A DNA stretch of 64,000 bases from Corynebacterium liangguodongii (GTDB lineage: Bacteria > Actinomycetota > Actinomycetes > Mycobacteriales > Mycobacteriaceae), in assembly GCF_003070865.1 (NCBI RefSeq), contig NZ_CP026948.1, forward strand, positions 1,922,001 to 1,986,000, read 5' to 3'. The translations under genes were made by a program, and so were the position numbers. Below the pieces are notes generated by a model that made no database searches, was not told where the DNA came from, and saw only the letters and a list, made by a program, of their open reading frames with translations. Below, piece by piece: positions 45,201 to 56,295 of the stretch. Numbering within the stretch: position 1 is the first letter of the stretch; each line of letters begins with the position of its first letter.

Positions 45201-46148
45201 CTACTCCGCGTCCCTCTTGCTGCGCGCGAGGAGCTCGGCGACGGTCAACGAGCTGCGGCCGTGCTCGTCGCGGCGGCGGCGCCCGCCGTGGGGCGCGGGC
45301 TCCGGCCGGTCCGCGGGCTCCGGCTGGGGCGTAGGCTCCGACTGCTCCGGGGCGGCAGGCTTGTCCGCCTGGCGCTCGCTGATGAGCTGGGACAAGGGGT
45401 TATGCGCGTTGTCGAGGCGCACCCGCGCGGAGGCTTCCCGGCCGCGCTGCGAGCCGACGCGCCCCGAGATCGCCTCGGCGCTCGGCGCCCCGGCCGGGCG
45501 GCCCCGCCCCTCCGGAGTTGCCTCTCGCTGGGGTTCAGTGGGGTTGACCTTCTTAATCTCGGCGGTATCCGCGCTCGACGGGCCCGGGGCGGAAGCGGTC
45601 TTTTCGGCAGCGAGCTCAGCGGGCTCTACCGGCTCAGCGGGCTCCGCCGGCTCTTCAGGCTCAGCAGGCTCATCCCACGCCAGGCGGGTGGAGCCGGCCG
45701 CCTGCTCGAGCTCGGCGATGCGGCGGGCCTCGGCGCGCAGGGCCGCAGGCTCGTAGCCGAACTCCCGGCCCGAGAGCTCCTCGAGCTGGGCGCGCAGCGC
45801 GGCGAGCTCTTCCTGGATCTCGCGCAGCACGGTGATGTCGGCGCCGGGGGTGGCGTCGATACGCGCGCGCGTCGAGGCCGCCTCCCCGCGCGCGTTGGCG
45901 GCGTCGAGCTCAGCGGCGAATCGCTCGGAGCGAGCCTGGAGCTCGCGCCGGGCCGTCTCACCGTCCCGGCGCGCCCGCGCCACCGCGATGATCCCGGCCG
46001 CCCCGGCCCACAGCGCGAGCACGAGGGAGACCTTCAAAGCGGTGGCCGAGTTCGTAAACAGCATGACCACCGTGCCCACGATCGCAAGGATAAACGGCAC
46101 GACGATCCACAACGTTGCGCTGTCTCGAGACGGCTTCTCGGCATTCAT
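45201..46148 (-). CDS. Membrane protein with coiled coil and disordered tail (DUF6779-like)
   Basis: 315 residues. Two N-terminal helices (TLWIVVPFILAIVGTVVMLFT and LKVSLVLALWAGAAGIIAVARA), an Ala/Arg/Glu-rich coiled coil (about 65-150), then a long Pro/Glu-rich disordered region (AEPEEPAEPAEPVEPAEL) and a basic C-terminus ending HGRSSLTVAELLARSKRDAE. This layout is common in a corynebacterial family placed next to folK; I do not know its function. ATG at 46146-46148 is used because the frame upstream has no hydrophobic or conserved content. Confidence 0.78.
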   Translation of the reverse strand: MNAEKPSRDSATLWIVVPFILAIVGTVVMLFTNSATALKVSLVLALWAGAAGIIAVARARRDGETARRELQARSERFAAELDAANARGEAASTRARIDATPGADITVLREIQEELAALRAQLEELSGREFGYEPAALRAEARRIAELEQAAGSTRLAWDEPAEPEEPAEPAEPVEPAELAAEKTASAPGPSSADTAEIKKVNPTEPQREATPEGRGRPAGAPSAEAISGRVGSQRGREASARVRLDNAHNPLSQLISERQADKPAAPEQSEPTPQPEPADRPEPAPHGGRRRRDEHGRSSLTVAELLARSKRDAE

Positions 46149-46158
46149 GCCCAACACC

Positions 46159-46626
46159 TTAGCGGGCCGCTTCCCCCTCCGTGGGTGGCGACACCTCGCA
46201 GGAGCGCTCAAGGACCACCCCGGCTACCGCCAGGGCGGCTCCCCCGAAAAGCCCGGAGAGGGTGCCGGGCAGGTCCGCCTCCGCGGCCGCGAGCTCCCCT
46301 GCCTGCGGGGCGATGTAGACGGCCACCCCCGCAAACGCCCCGCCGCACACCGCGCCCACCCAGGCGCAGGCCTTGCCCAGCAGCATGAAGTTCGCCGCCA
46401 TCATGGGGTTGAGCTGGGAGCGATCGAGTCCGATCTTGCCTTCGTGACGACGCCTCCTCACCATGTACGCCGCGTAAAAGCACAGCGCCGCGACAACCCA
46501 CAGCGGCATGGAGACCAGCGCGCCGTCGATATCCACGGCCCCGTAGAAGCGGCGGCACAAGATCAGCCCGGCCGCGGCCATGAACCCGGCCGCCGCGACT
46601 AGCCCCGGAATTGGGGTCTCGCTCAT
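46159..46626 (-). CDS. DUF3180 membrane protein
   Basis: 155 residues with four membrane helices (GLVAAAGFMAAAGLILCRRFYG, MPLWVVAALCFYAAYMV, FMLLGKACAWVGAVCGGAFAGVAVYI, LSGLFGGAALAVAGVVLE). The spacing and the conserved LDRSQLNPMMAANFMLLGKACAWVGA stretch fit DUF3180, which in actinobacteria is regularly encoded just after folK. ATG at 46624-46626 overlaps the folK stop by 4 bp, so it is translationally coupled to folate synthesis genes. Function unknown. Confidence 0.85.
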   Translation of the reverse strand: MSETPIPGLVAAAGFMAAAGLILCRRFYGAVDIDGALVSMPLWVVAALCFYAAYMVRRRRHEGKIGLDRSQLNPMMAANFMLLGKACAWVGAVCGGAFAGVAVYIAPQAGELAAAEADLPGTLSGLFGGAALAVAGVVLERSCEVSPPTEGEAAR

Positions 46627-47081
46627 AGCCGCCTCACCCCCTGGTCGCCGAGCCCCGCGGCGATCTCGCGCACGCTCACGCCCCCGAGCCTCGCGCCCGG
46701 GTCGACTTCGAGCCAGGGCACGAGGACGAACGCCCGCAGGTGCGCCCGCGGGTGCGGGACGGTGAGCTCGCCGGAGTCGCACTCTACGCCCTCGATGTCG
46801 ACGATATCGACGTCGAGCGTGCGCGGCCCCCAGCGCTTCGCGCGCACCCTCCTCGCCGCCTGCTCGAGACCCTGGCAGCGTCGCAGCAGCTCGCCCGGGC
46901 TCTCATCGACATCGACGATGAGCACCTGGTTGAGGAAGTCATCCTGCTCGACCCCGCCCCACGGCGCGGTGGTGTAGAGATCGGAGGCCGCCACCAGCTC
47001 GCCCGAGAACTCCTCGACCACGCTGCGCAGGTGGGCGCGGGAGTCCTCCATGTTGGATCCGGTGGAGAGTACAGCGCGCAT
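46623..47081 (-). CDS. folK: 6-hydroxymethyl-7,8-dihydropterin pyrophosphokinase (HPPK)
   Basis: 152 residues. Transfers pyrophosphate from ATP to hydroxymethyl-dihydropterin. Motifs: STGSNMED at the N-terminus, YTTAPWGGVEQDDFLNQV, and RWGPRTLDVDIVDIEG with the metal-binding Asp pair. It lies 3 bp from folB and is coupled to the DUF3180 gene. Together with folE, folP and folB it gives the pterin half of folate synthesis. Confidence 0.95.
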   Translation of the reverse strand: MRAVLSTGSNMEDSRAHLRSVVEEFSGELVAASDLYTTAPWGGVEQDDFLNQVLIVDVDESPGELLRRCQGLEQAARRVRAKRWGPRTLDVDIVDIEGVECDSGELTVPHPRAHLRAFVLVPWLEVDPGARLGGVSVREIAAGLGDQGVRRL

Positions 47082-47084
47082 CGC

Positions 47085-47462
47085 CTATCCCCGCGTGGTC
47101 TTCCGGGAGCGCCGGGCGGTCACCGCGATGTCGTCGAAGACCAGGGGCACCGGGGCGTGCGGCTTGTGCACGGTGACCTCCACGGCGTGCAGCTGCGGGT
47201 AGCGCGCCAGCGCCTGCTCCGCGATGCCGCTGGCCACTGTCTCGACGAGCTGGCGCGGCGTCTCGGTTGCGATGTCGTGGGCGAGCTGCGCGAGCTCGGC
47301 GTAGTTGACGGTGAGCTCGAGGTCATCTCCCGCCGCCGCGGCGGCGAAGTCGAGCCAGCACACGATGTCGATAGAAAACGCCTGGCCGTACTCGGTCTCG
47401 TGGGCGAGCACGCCGTGGTGTGCGTAGACCTTCAGGCCGGTGATTGCGATGCGGTCAGCCAC
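47085..47462 (-). CDS. folB: Dihydroneopterin aldolase
   Basis: 125 residues. Converts dihydroneopterin to hydroxymethyl-dihydropterin. It shows MADRIAITGLKVYAHHGVLAHETEYGQAFSIDI, with the Glu and Tyr of the FolB active site, and LTVNYAELA. The ATG-less start is GTG at 47462, which overlaps folP by 8 bp; the in-frame upstream extension has no homology. Confidence 0.94.
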   Translation of the reverse strand: MADRIAITGLKVYAHHGVLAHETEYGQAFSIDIVCWLDFAAAAAGDDLELTVNYAELAQLAHDIATETPRQLVETVASGIAEQALARYPQLHAVEVTVHKPHAPVPLVFDDIAVTARRSRKTTRG

Positions 47463-48315
47463 GGCTCCCACCCCTCGCTGCGTTCCACGCCGCGGCGACG
47501 TCGACGGCGTCGCGGGAGGCCGTGACCTCGTGGACGCGGACACACCACGCGCCCATCTGGGCGGCGATCGCCGTCACCGCCGCGGTGGCGGGGTCGGCCT
47601 CGAGCGGGGCGCTGGCTAGCCCCCGGGCCGCCCTGATGGCGGTGAGGAAGCGCTTGCGCGAGGCACCGACAAGCACGGGGTAGTCCCCCGCGATGAACTC
47701 AGGCAGGTCGGCGAGCAGCCGCCAGTTCTCCTCGGCGGTCTTGGCAAACCCCAGCCCTGGGTCGACGACGATCTGGCTCTCCGCCACCCCGGCATCGACG
47801 GCGCCTGCGATGCAGCGCTCGAGCAGCGCCCGGACATCCCCCGCGACGTCGCCGCCGTGGTCGGCCGCCCCCGCAGCGCTGCCGAAGACGTCGGTACGCC
47901 AGTGCATGAGGCACACCGCGAGCCCGCTGTCGGCCATGACCCGATACATCTCCGGATCCGCCAGGCCAGCGGAGACGTCGTTGATGAGGTCGACCCCGGC
48001 CTCCACCGCGGCCGCCGCCGTGGAGGCGCGCATCGTGTCCACGGAGGTGCGGATCCCCTCGGCGGCAAGCGCCTCGATGACCGGGGCGACGCGGGCGGCC
48101 TCGATGTCGGCGGGCACCCTAGTGGCCCCGGGCCGCGTCGACTCCGCCCCAACGTCGATGATGTCGGCGCCCTGGGCGACGAGCTCGCGGGCGTGTCCCA
48201 GCGCCGCATCGATATCGAGCCAGCGCCCGCCGTCGGAAAACGAGTCCTCGGTGACGTTGAGGATGCCCATGACGAGGGTGCGCCCGGGGACGGTGAGCTC
48301 TTCGACGCTAGCCAC
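47455..48315 (-). CDS. folP: Dihydropteroate synthase
   Basis: 286 residues. Condenses the pterin pyrophosphate with p-aminobenzoate; the target of sulfonamides. TIM barrel motifs: VMGILNVTEDSFSDGG, IIDVGAESTRPGA, DLINDVSA, VVDPGLGFAKTAEENW, VGASRKRFLTAI and the C-terminal VRVHEV. All catalytic segments look intact. It starts with GTG at 48315, 4 bp after folE, and overlaps folB by 8 bp. Confidence 0.95.
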   Translation of the reverse strand: MASVEELTVPGRTLVMGILNVTEDSFSDGGRWLDIDAALGHARELVAQGADIIDVGAESTRPGATRVPADIEAARVAPVIEALAAEGIRTSVDTMRASTAAAAVEAGVDLINDVSAGLADPEMYRVMADSGLAVCLMHWRTDVFGSAAGAADHGGDVAGDVRALLERCIAGAVDAGVAESQIVVDPGLGFAKTAEENWRLLADLPEFIAGDYPVLVGASRKRFLTAIRAARGLASAPLEADPATAAVTAIAAQMGAWCVRVHEVTASRDAVDVAAAWNAARGGSRG

Positions 48316-48319
48316 GTAC

Positions 48320-48881
48320 CTACCTCCTCATCAGGCTCAAGACCTCGGCGCGGGAGGCCGGGTTGTGCTGGAACCCGCCGCGCACCGCCGATGTGGTCGT
48401 CACAGCCCCCGGCTTGCGGATACCGCGCATGGCCATGCACAGGTGCTCGCACTCGAGCACGACGATCACGGCCTGCGCCGCGAGCTTGGTCACCAGCGCG
48501 TCGGCAATCTGGGAGGTCAGCCGCTCCTGCACCTGGGGGCGCTTGGCGTAGAGGTCCGCCAACCGCGCCAGCTTGGACAGGCCGGTGACCTTCCCCTCGG
48601 GGCCGGGGATGTAGCCGATGTGCGCGGTGCCGTAAAACGGCACGAGGTGGTGTTCACAGGTGGAGTAGATCGGGATGTCGCGCACGAGCACGAGCTCCTG
48701 GTGGTTTTCCGCGAACGTCTTCTCCAGCACATCGGTCGGCTCCGTGTGCAGGCCGGCGAAGACCTCTTCGTAGGCACGCGCCACGCGAGCCGGGGTCTCC
48801 ACGAGCCCCTCGCGGTCCGGGTCTTCGCCGACGGCGATGAGCAGCTCGCGCACGGCGGCTTCGGCGCGGGCGCGGTCGAAT

Positions 48882-48892
<11 letters not shown>
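48320..48892 (-). CDS. folE: GTP cyclohydrolase I
   Basis: 190 residues. First step of folate synthesis. Zinc ligands and active site: [21 protein letters not shown] and [14 protein letters not shown], plus [22 protein letters not shown] and [16 protein letters not shown] at 48890-48892 is used; it overlaps the ftsH stop by 11 bp, linking folate synthesis genes to ftsH-hpt. Confidence 0.95.
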
Positions 48893-51350
<2,458 letters not shown>

Positions 51351-51366
51351 GAAGCCTTTAGGGTTT

Positions 51367-51987
51367 TTAGATGTCGGCCGAATCGTCGACGCTCACTTCG
51401 GAATAGACCTTCGGGTGCAGCGTGCCCACGTACGGCAGGTCGCGGTACCGTTCTGCGTAGTCTAGCCCGTAGCCCACAACAAACTCATTCGGGATGTCGA
51501 AGCCGATGTCGAGCAGGTCAACCTTCGCCGTCTGCACCTCCGGCTTCCGCAGCAGAGTGACCACGTTGAGCGACGCCGGTCCGCGCCCTTTTAGGTTCTT
51601 CATCAGCCACGACAGGGTGAGCCCGGAGTCGATGATGTCCTCGACGATAAGGACGTCGCGCCCAGAGATGTCCTTATCCAGGTCCTTCAAGATGCGCACG
51701 ACGCCCGAGCTGCTTGTCGACGACCCATACGACGACACCGCCATAAACTCCAACTGGCTCGGAATGCTCAAGCACCGGGCGAAATCCGTGAGGAAAAACA
51801 CCGCCCCCTTGAGCACGCAGACCAAGATGAGCTCCTGCTCTGCGTCCCGGTACTTTTCCGAAACCATGTCCGCGAGCTCTTGGACGCGCTCAGCCAGCTC
51901 AGCCTCGGAGATGAGGATCGCCTCAACGTCGTCTCCGTAGCGGTTGGCCGGGACGTTGTAGTCCTTCTTGTCATGCAGCTCGCTCAT
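51367..51987 (-). CDS. hpt: Hypoxanthine phosphoribosyltransferase
   Basis: 206 residues. Salvages hypoxanthine and guanine to nucleotides with PRPP. The PRPP-binding motif is [18 protein letters not shown]; upstream [17 protein letters not shown] and [15 protein letters not shown], and downstream [32 protein letters not shown] are typical. ATG at 51985-51987. The upstream gene tilS is 396 bp away, with repeats between, so hpt probably has its own promoter within or near the repeat block. Confidence 0.95.
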   Translation of the reverse strand: MSELHDKKDYNVPANRYGDDVEAILISEAELAERVQELADMVSEKYRDAEQELILVCVLKGAVFFLTDFARCLSIPSQLEFMAVSSYGSSTSSSGVVRILKDLDKDISGRDVLIVEDIIDSGLTLSWLMKNLKGRGPASLNVVTLLRKPEVQTAKVDLLDIGFDIPNEFVVGYGLDYAERYRDLPYVGTLHPKVYSEVSVDDSADI

Positions 51988-52093
51988 GGTCTCACATCAT
52001 GCCACCCCAGCGAGACATCGGACAACCCCGGACCAGGCCGAGCGGGCCGGTGCCCCTTTGCGACCCGCCGGTTGTGCCCGCGTCGCGACGGCT

Positions 52094-52310
52094 GGGCTTC
52101 GATGTGACCCTACGGTTCCGAAACGTCACATACAACGAATTTCCAGCAGCGTTTCCCAGGTGGCCACAGTCTCACAGGGCTTCAATGTGACCCTACGGTT
52201 CCGAAACGTCACATACAACAAATTTCGAGCAGCGTTTCCCCAGGTGGTCACAGTCACGTAGGGCTTGAATGTGACATCTCGGCAGGCCAGCCCGGTGAGA
52301 TGTCACACCG
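52094..52310. repeat. Tandem 83/84-bp repeats ending in a TGTGACATCTC inverted repeat
   Basis: Units begin GGGCTT at 52094, 52177 and 52261 (periods 83 and 84). The first two units contain TGTGAC...GTCACA arms (52103-52108/52125-52130 and 52186-52191/52208-52213) and the block CAGCAGCGTTTCCC; the third diverges into TGTGACATCTC (52270-52280) paired with its 11-bp complement at 52297-52307. This fills most of the hpt-tilS spacer (51988-52383), which has no gene. Confidence 0.8.
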
Positions 52311-52318
52311 AACGAAAA

Positions 52319-52376
52319 CCGGCCCACAAAACACCGCCCGAAACCGCAACGTCCGGCCCACAAAACACCCCCCGAA
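52319..52376. repeat. Two 24-bp direct repeats, period 34
   Basis: Copies at 52319-52342 and 52353-52376, each beginning CCGGCCCACAAAACACC and ending CCCGAA, differing at one base. They lie between the palindromic repeats and the tilS stop. Confidence 0.75.
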
Positions 52377-52383
52377 GCCCCGA

Positions 52384-53271
52384 TCACTTCCGCAAGATCT
52401 CCAGCACCCCGCCGACCCGTCGCACTGCCACTCCCCCGCTCAGTGCGACGGGGCCCTGCCCGCGCCAATGGGTAATCAGGCGTTCGACGGCCAAGAGCTG
52501 CGCCCCTCCGATTCCGACTCCCTCGGACTGCAGCCAGGCCAGCAGCCTGCGGCGACGCACCGGGGCGGGCTCAGTGGCGAGGGCCGCGCACGATGGGGTC
52601 GCCGAGGTGTCTACGAGGGTTTCGATAAGTTCGCGGTCCTCGGCGATGCGGTTCGCGGTGGCTGCCAGGGCGGGGACGACGTCGCCGCCGACGAGCGAGG
52701 ACAGTAGCGGGATGACGTCGCGACGCATGGCGACGCGTCGATAAGCGGGGTCCGAATTCATAGGGTCGTCCCACGGGGTGATCCCGAGCTCGGCGCATGC
52801 CCCCACGGTGTCGGCCCGGCGCAGCCCGAGGAACGGGCGGGTCACGCGGCCCCGCGCAGACATCCCCGACGGGTTTCCGCGCAGGGCGCCTAGCAGCAGG
52901 GTTTCGGCTTGGTCGTCGGCGGTGTGGGCGACCCAGACCTCGCGGCCGAAGGAGAGCAGCGCCTCGTAGCGGGCCTCGCGGGCGGCGGCCTCGATGTTGC
53001 CGGGCCGAAGCGCTACCTCCACGACGGTCGCCGGCACCCCGAGTTCGCGGGCCTGCGCGGCGGCTTTCGAGGCGACCGCGGAGGAGCCGGGCTGCAGGCC
53101 GTGGTCGATGACAACGGCGTGGGCGTCCTTGCCCTCGGCGGCGGCAGCGGCGACCAGCGCGAGGGAGTCGGGGCCGCCGGAGAGACCGATGGTAGCTGGG
53201 CCGTCGAAGGGGCGGACGGCGCGTCGACACGCGAGGAAGTGCGGGCTATGGCGCGGCCAGAAGGGCTGCAT
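52384..53271 (-). CDS. tilS: tRNA(Ile)-lysidine synthase
   Basis: 295 residues. Modifies C34 of tRNA-Ile(CAU) to lysidine with ATP and lysine. PP-loop motif SGGPDS (in TIGLSGGPDSLALV), then VVIDHGLQPGSS and VAHTADDQAETLLLGALRG. The short length without a separate C-terminal domain is usual in actinobacteria. Its ATG shares one base with the dacB stop (53271), so the two are coupled. It is followed by repeats and not directly by hpt. Confidence 0.93.
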   Translation of the reverse strand: MQPFWPRHSPHFLACRRAVRPFDGPATIGLSGGPDSLALVAAAAAEGKDAHAVVIDHGLQPGSSAVASKAAAQARELGVPATVVEVALRPGNIEAAAREARYEALLSFGREVWVAHTADDQAETLLLGALRGNPSGMSARGRVTRPFLGLRRADTVGACAELGITPWDDPMNSDPAYRRVAMRRDVIPLLSSLVGGDVVPALAATANRIAEDRELIETLVDTSATPSCAALATEPAPVRRRRLLAWLQSEGVGIGGAQLLAVERLITHWRGQGPVALSGGVAVRRVGGVLEILRK

Positions 53272-54521
53272 CAGTAGTCCCGCAGCACGGAGGCGAGCAC
53301 GTCAAGGGCGCGGCGCGCGGGCAGGACATCGGAGCCGTTGGAGAGCAGCGCGAAGGTGTAGACGTTGCCGACGCGGCTGGTCACGGTACCGACGAGCGCC
53401 GAGGTTCCGTCGAGGGTGCCGGTCTTTGCGCGCACCCAGCCGCGGCCGGGCAGATCACCGTAGCGCTCCGCGAGAGTGCCGTCCCCGCCGGCGACGGGCA
53501 GCGCATCAATCAGAGCGGCGAGCTCGCTGCCCTGCACCGCGGAGAGCACGACGGCGTTGAGCAGCGCCGGGGTGATGCGGTTGAGGGTGGAAAGGCCAGA
53601 ACTATCGGCCAGCGTCACCCCGGAGGTGTCAAAGCCCCTCCCGGCGAGCACGTCGAGGGTGGCCTGCGGTGCCGTCCCGCCGCGGTGGGCGGCGATCTCC
53701 CGGCCGATCGCCTCGGCCATGACGTTGTCGGATTCCTTCATCATCGTGCGCAGCCGGGCCACCAGGTCGGGCGATTCGACGCTCGCGATGACAGGCGCCG
53801 CCGGGTCGGCCGCCCCGTAGCCGACCGTGGTCGCGCCCACCCGGTCGGCCACCGCCTGCGCGACGTCGAGCGCAGGGGTGTGGGAGCGCGGCACGTCGCC
53901 GGTTTCCTCGGCGAGCCCGCGCCCGGCGTTGAGCATCGCCGGTTCGAGCGGGGCGACGAAGCCGCCGTCGATGTCGACGGGGTCCCAGCCCGGCAGCATG
54001 GTCTCGTCCGGCCAGGCGCTGGTGTCGATCATGACGCTGTCGGCGTGACCGATGCCGGCGGCGAGGGCGTCGATACGCTGGGTGCCCATCCACACGTCGC
54101 CCGCGGCTTTGATGACCACCTCACCGGGCCGCGAGCCTGCGACGACGGTCGTGGTGATGGTGTCGGCGGCGCCAAGCTCGGCGATCGCGGCGGCTGCGGT
54201 GAGGATCTTCGTGCTCGAGGCGGGCGTGAGCGGGGAATCCGGCGAGGCCTCGAAGACCACCTCGCCCGAGATGTCGCTCACCCGCGCGTGGAACGTTGCG
54301 AGCGCAGGGTCAGCGGCGGCCTGCGCGAGTGCCGCGCGGAGCGCCTGCTTATCGACACCCTCCCCCACCGCCGGTTCCAACACCGGCGCCGCCTGCTCCA
54401 TCGCGTACCCCGGCGCGACACTGAGCTGGGAGAGCTCGCGCTGCGCGGCGACGCCGAAGGCCGCCACCGACCCCACGGCGGCGAGCGCGGCGACGCCAGT
54501 TACCCACGTCCAAGCTTTCAT
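53271..54521 (-). CDS. dacB: D-alanyl-D-alanine carboxypeptidase/endopeptidase (PBP4 family)
   Basis: 416 residues. Peptidoglycan-trimming penicillin-binding protein of class C type 4. An N-terminal membrane anchor/signal (about 5-25) is followed by the catalytic motifs SxxK (Ser102-Ser-Thr-Lys105), SDN in MMKESDNVMAEAIGRE and KTG in RAKTGTLDGTSALVG. The protein acts outside the membrane. It heads the dacB-tilS pair and is transcribed divergently from ppa with 64 bp between, as in other corynebacteria. Confidence 0.93.
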   Translation of the reverse strand: MKAWTWVTGVAALAAVGSVAAFGVAAQRELSQLSVAPGYAMEQAAPVLEPAVGEGVDKQALRAALAQAAADPALATFHARVSDISGEVVFEASPDSPLTPASSTKILTAAAAIAELGAADTITTTVVAGSRPGEVVIKAAGDVWMGTQRIDALAAGIGHADSVMIDTSAWPDETMLPGWDPVDIDGGFVAPLEPAMLNAGRGLAEETGDVPRSHTPALDVAQAVADRVGATTVGYGAADPAAPVIASVESPDLVARLRTMMKESDNVMAEAIGREIAAHRGGTAPQATLDVLAGRGFDTSGVTLADSSGLSTLNRITPALLNAVVLSAVQGSELAALIDALPVAGGDGTLAERYGDLPGRGWVRAKTGTLDGTSALVGTVTSRVGNVYTFALLSNGSDVLPARRALDVLASVLRDY

Positions 54522-54585
54522 CGGCTGTTACCTTAGCCCACGTATGATGGGCGAGGTCTCATCCATCTACGAATAAGGAGTACCC

Positions 54586-55062
54586 ATGTCCATCGAGGTC
54601 ATCATCGAAATCCCCAAGGGCTCGCGCAACAAGTACGAGGTCGACCACGAAACCGGCCGCGTCTTCCTCGACCGCTACCTGTTCACCGCGATGGGCTACC
54701 CCGCCGACTACGGCTACATCGATCACACGCTTGCCGACGACGGCGACCCCCTCGACGCCCTCGTCATCACCCAGGAGCCTGTCTTCCCCGGCGTGACCAT
54801 CAAGGCCCGCCCCGTCGGCGTGTTCAAGATGACCGACGAAGCCGGCGGCGACGACAAGCTCCTCTGCGTAGTTGACGACGTCCGCTACGACGCCGTCCAG
54901 GACATCAACGACGTCAACCAGTTTGTCAAGGACGAGATCGAGCACTTCTTCACCCACTACAAGGACCTCGAGCCGAACAAGGAGGTCACCGGCTCCGGCT
55001 GGGGCGACCGTGCCGAGGCCGAGCAGATCCTCCAGGCCGCCCTGGAGCAGTACAAGAAGTAA
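54586..55062 (+). CDS. ppa: Inorganic pyrophosphatase (class A)
   Basis: 158 residues. Hydrolyses pyrophosphate to drive biosynthetic reactions. Signature DGDPLDALV with the metal-binding Asp triad, [18 protein letters not shown], and [12 protein letters not shown] near the C-terminus. Start ATG at 54586 preceded by AAGGAG. Monocistronic, closed by the terminator at 55071-55104. Confidence 0.96.
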   Translation: MSIEVIIEIPKGSRNKYEVDHETGRVFLDRYLFTAMGYPADYGYIDHTLADDGDPLDALVITQEPVFPGVTIKARPVGVFKMTDEAGGDDKLLCVVDDVRYDAVQDINDVNQFVKDEIEHFFTHYKDLEPNKEVTGSGWGDRAEAEQILQAALEQYKK

Positions 55063-55070
55063 CGCCCTAT

Positions 55071-55104
55071 CCCCCGGTGGCTGCCGCCCACCGGGGGATT
55101 TTTG
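55071..55104 (+). terminator. Rho-independent terminator of ppa
   Basis: CCCCCGGTGG (55071-55080) pairs with CCACCGGGGG (55088-55097), 7-nt loop, followed by ATTTTTG. Located 9 bp after the ppa stop. Confidence 0.93.
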
Positions 55105-55168
55105 TTGCTCTCTTGTGCAGCTCACCGCCTCCACCGAGCCGGGTTGTGGCTATCGGTTTTCGGCTGGC

Positions 55169-55200
55169 GGGTGGTTTTTGGGGGGGGCGGGTTTTGGGGG
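55169..55200 (+). other. Potential G-quadruplex tract
   Basis: G runs of 3, 8, 3 and 5 (55169-55171, 55180-55187, 55189-55191, 55196-55200) separated by loops of 8, 1 and 4 nt. It lies between the ppa terminator and the intergenic repeat copy. The rest of the ppa-surface-protein spacer (55063-55362) contains only the terminator and repeats. Confidence 0.5.
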
Positions 55201-55204
55201 TGCT

Positions 55205-55278
55205 TTTGCCCAGGTGGTCACAGTCACGCAGGGCTTGAATGTGACATCTCGGCAGGCCAGCCCGAGTGAGATGTCACA
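55205..55278. repeat. Second copy of the intergenic inverted repeat
   Basis: Nearly identical to 52231-52307: CAGGTGGTCACAGTCACG, then GGGCTTGAA, then TGTGACATCTC (55240-55250) paired with its 11-bp complement at 55268-55278. A fragment CCCAGGTGGTCACA recurs at 55303-55316, and CCAGGTGG (55305-55312) pairs with CCACCTGG (55348-55355), close to the end of the surface protein gene. Confidence 0.8.
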
Positions 55279-55362
55279 CTGAACGGAATCCGGGGCACAA
55301 AACCCCAGGTGGTCACACCGAACAACCCCGAAACGGTGACATCTCAGCCACCTGGCCGATGT

Positions 55363-56220
55363 TTAGACCAGGAACCGGCGCCCGTAGGCGAATACTGCAG
55401 CCCCGACCGCGGAGGCCAGGACCAGTGCAAACAGCCCACGGGTGATGGCGTTGCTCCCAGTCTCGGCCGCCATGCCTCGCTGCACCGCAGCGACGGGCTC
55501 ACCCGAGACAGGTGCAACATCCGCGGCAGGAACGGGCTCAGCAGAAGCAGAAGCCGAACCAGAACCAGCAGCCGGAGCGGAACCAGCAGCCGGAGCAGGA
55601 CCAGAGGTCGGGGTCGCGGCGTACTCGACGGCCTGGCCGCCGGCGCGGGCGGCTTCGAGGGCTTGGCGTGCGACTTCGGCGCCGTGCTCGGCAAGCAGCG
55701 TCTGGGAGTCGCCGATCTCCTCGGGTGTCGGGGCCTCGGTCACCCGCGCGACGTCGGTGACGTAGGTTTTGCCGTCGGCGTTGAGGTAGTAGGTCTGCTC
55801 GGCCACGGTGAGCACCGGTGGCAGGGCGATGAGCCCGGCGGCGACGGGTTGGTCGGAGTTCGGGTCGACGTGTTCGGGCCCGAAGACCTCTTCGTTTTTC
55901 ACCTCGGTGGCCGGGGTGTCTACGGGCGCGCCCGCGTTCGAGGGCGCGATGGCTTCGCCTGTGCCGATGAGACCGGCGACAGCGGCGCGGGTGACGTCGA
56001 TGGCCTTGTCGCGCTCTTCGGCGGGCAGGAGGTTGAAGGCGGTGTCGGCAAGCTCCCTGTCGGCAAGGTAATGGGTGCCTTCCGCGTTGAGGAAGTATTC
56101 CTTGCCGTGGGCGTCTGTGGCGGCTGCCGGGTATTCCTGTGCCCATGCGGTGGGCGCGGCGCTGAGCGCCAGCGCGCCGGCGAGGGCGGCTGCGGCGAGG
56201 GTGGTGCGATTGCGCTTCAT
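55363..56220 (-). CDS. Secreted cell-wall-anchored candidate with internal repeat
   Basis: 285 residues. Signal peptide ending APTAWAQEYP (cleavage near 28). Two related modules: DAHGKEYFLNAEGTHYLADRELADT near 35-60 and TVAEQTYYLNADGKTYVTDVARVTE near 145-170, both with the YxLNAxGxxY core. A Pro/Ala/Ser-rich stalk follows, then MAAETG, a hydrophobic helix (LFALVLASAVGAAVFAY) and GRRF, the layout of a sortase sorting signal, with AAETG in the position of LPxTG/LAxTG. The class F-like sortase gene begins 75 bp upstream, on the same strand. No enzyme domain is seen. Function unknown. Confidence 0.75.
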   Translation of the reverse strand: MKRNRTTLAAAALAGALALSAAPTAWAQEYPAAATDAHGKEYFLNAEGTHYLADRELADTAFNLLPAEERDKAIDVTRAAVAGLIGTGEAIAPSNAGAPVDTPATEVKNEEVFGPEHVDPNSDQPVAAGLIALPPVLTVAEQTYYLNADGKTYVTDVARVTEAPTPEEIGDSQTLLAEHGAEVARQALEAARAGGQAVEYAATPTSGPAPAAGSAPAAGSGSASASAEPVPAADVAPVSGEPVAAVQRGMAAETGSNAITRGLFALVLASAVGAAVFAYGRRFLV

Positions 56221-56295
56221 GGGATCACTCCAGGGGGGTTAAGTCTCAACATCAACTTGAACGTTACCTCAACCCTACCACCATTCACACGCGTT

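Noticed and set aside
52094..52376. CRISPR array
   Set aside because: Unit length 83/84 bp with near-identical content throughout and no unique spacers; no cas genes nearby.
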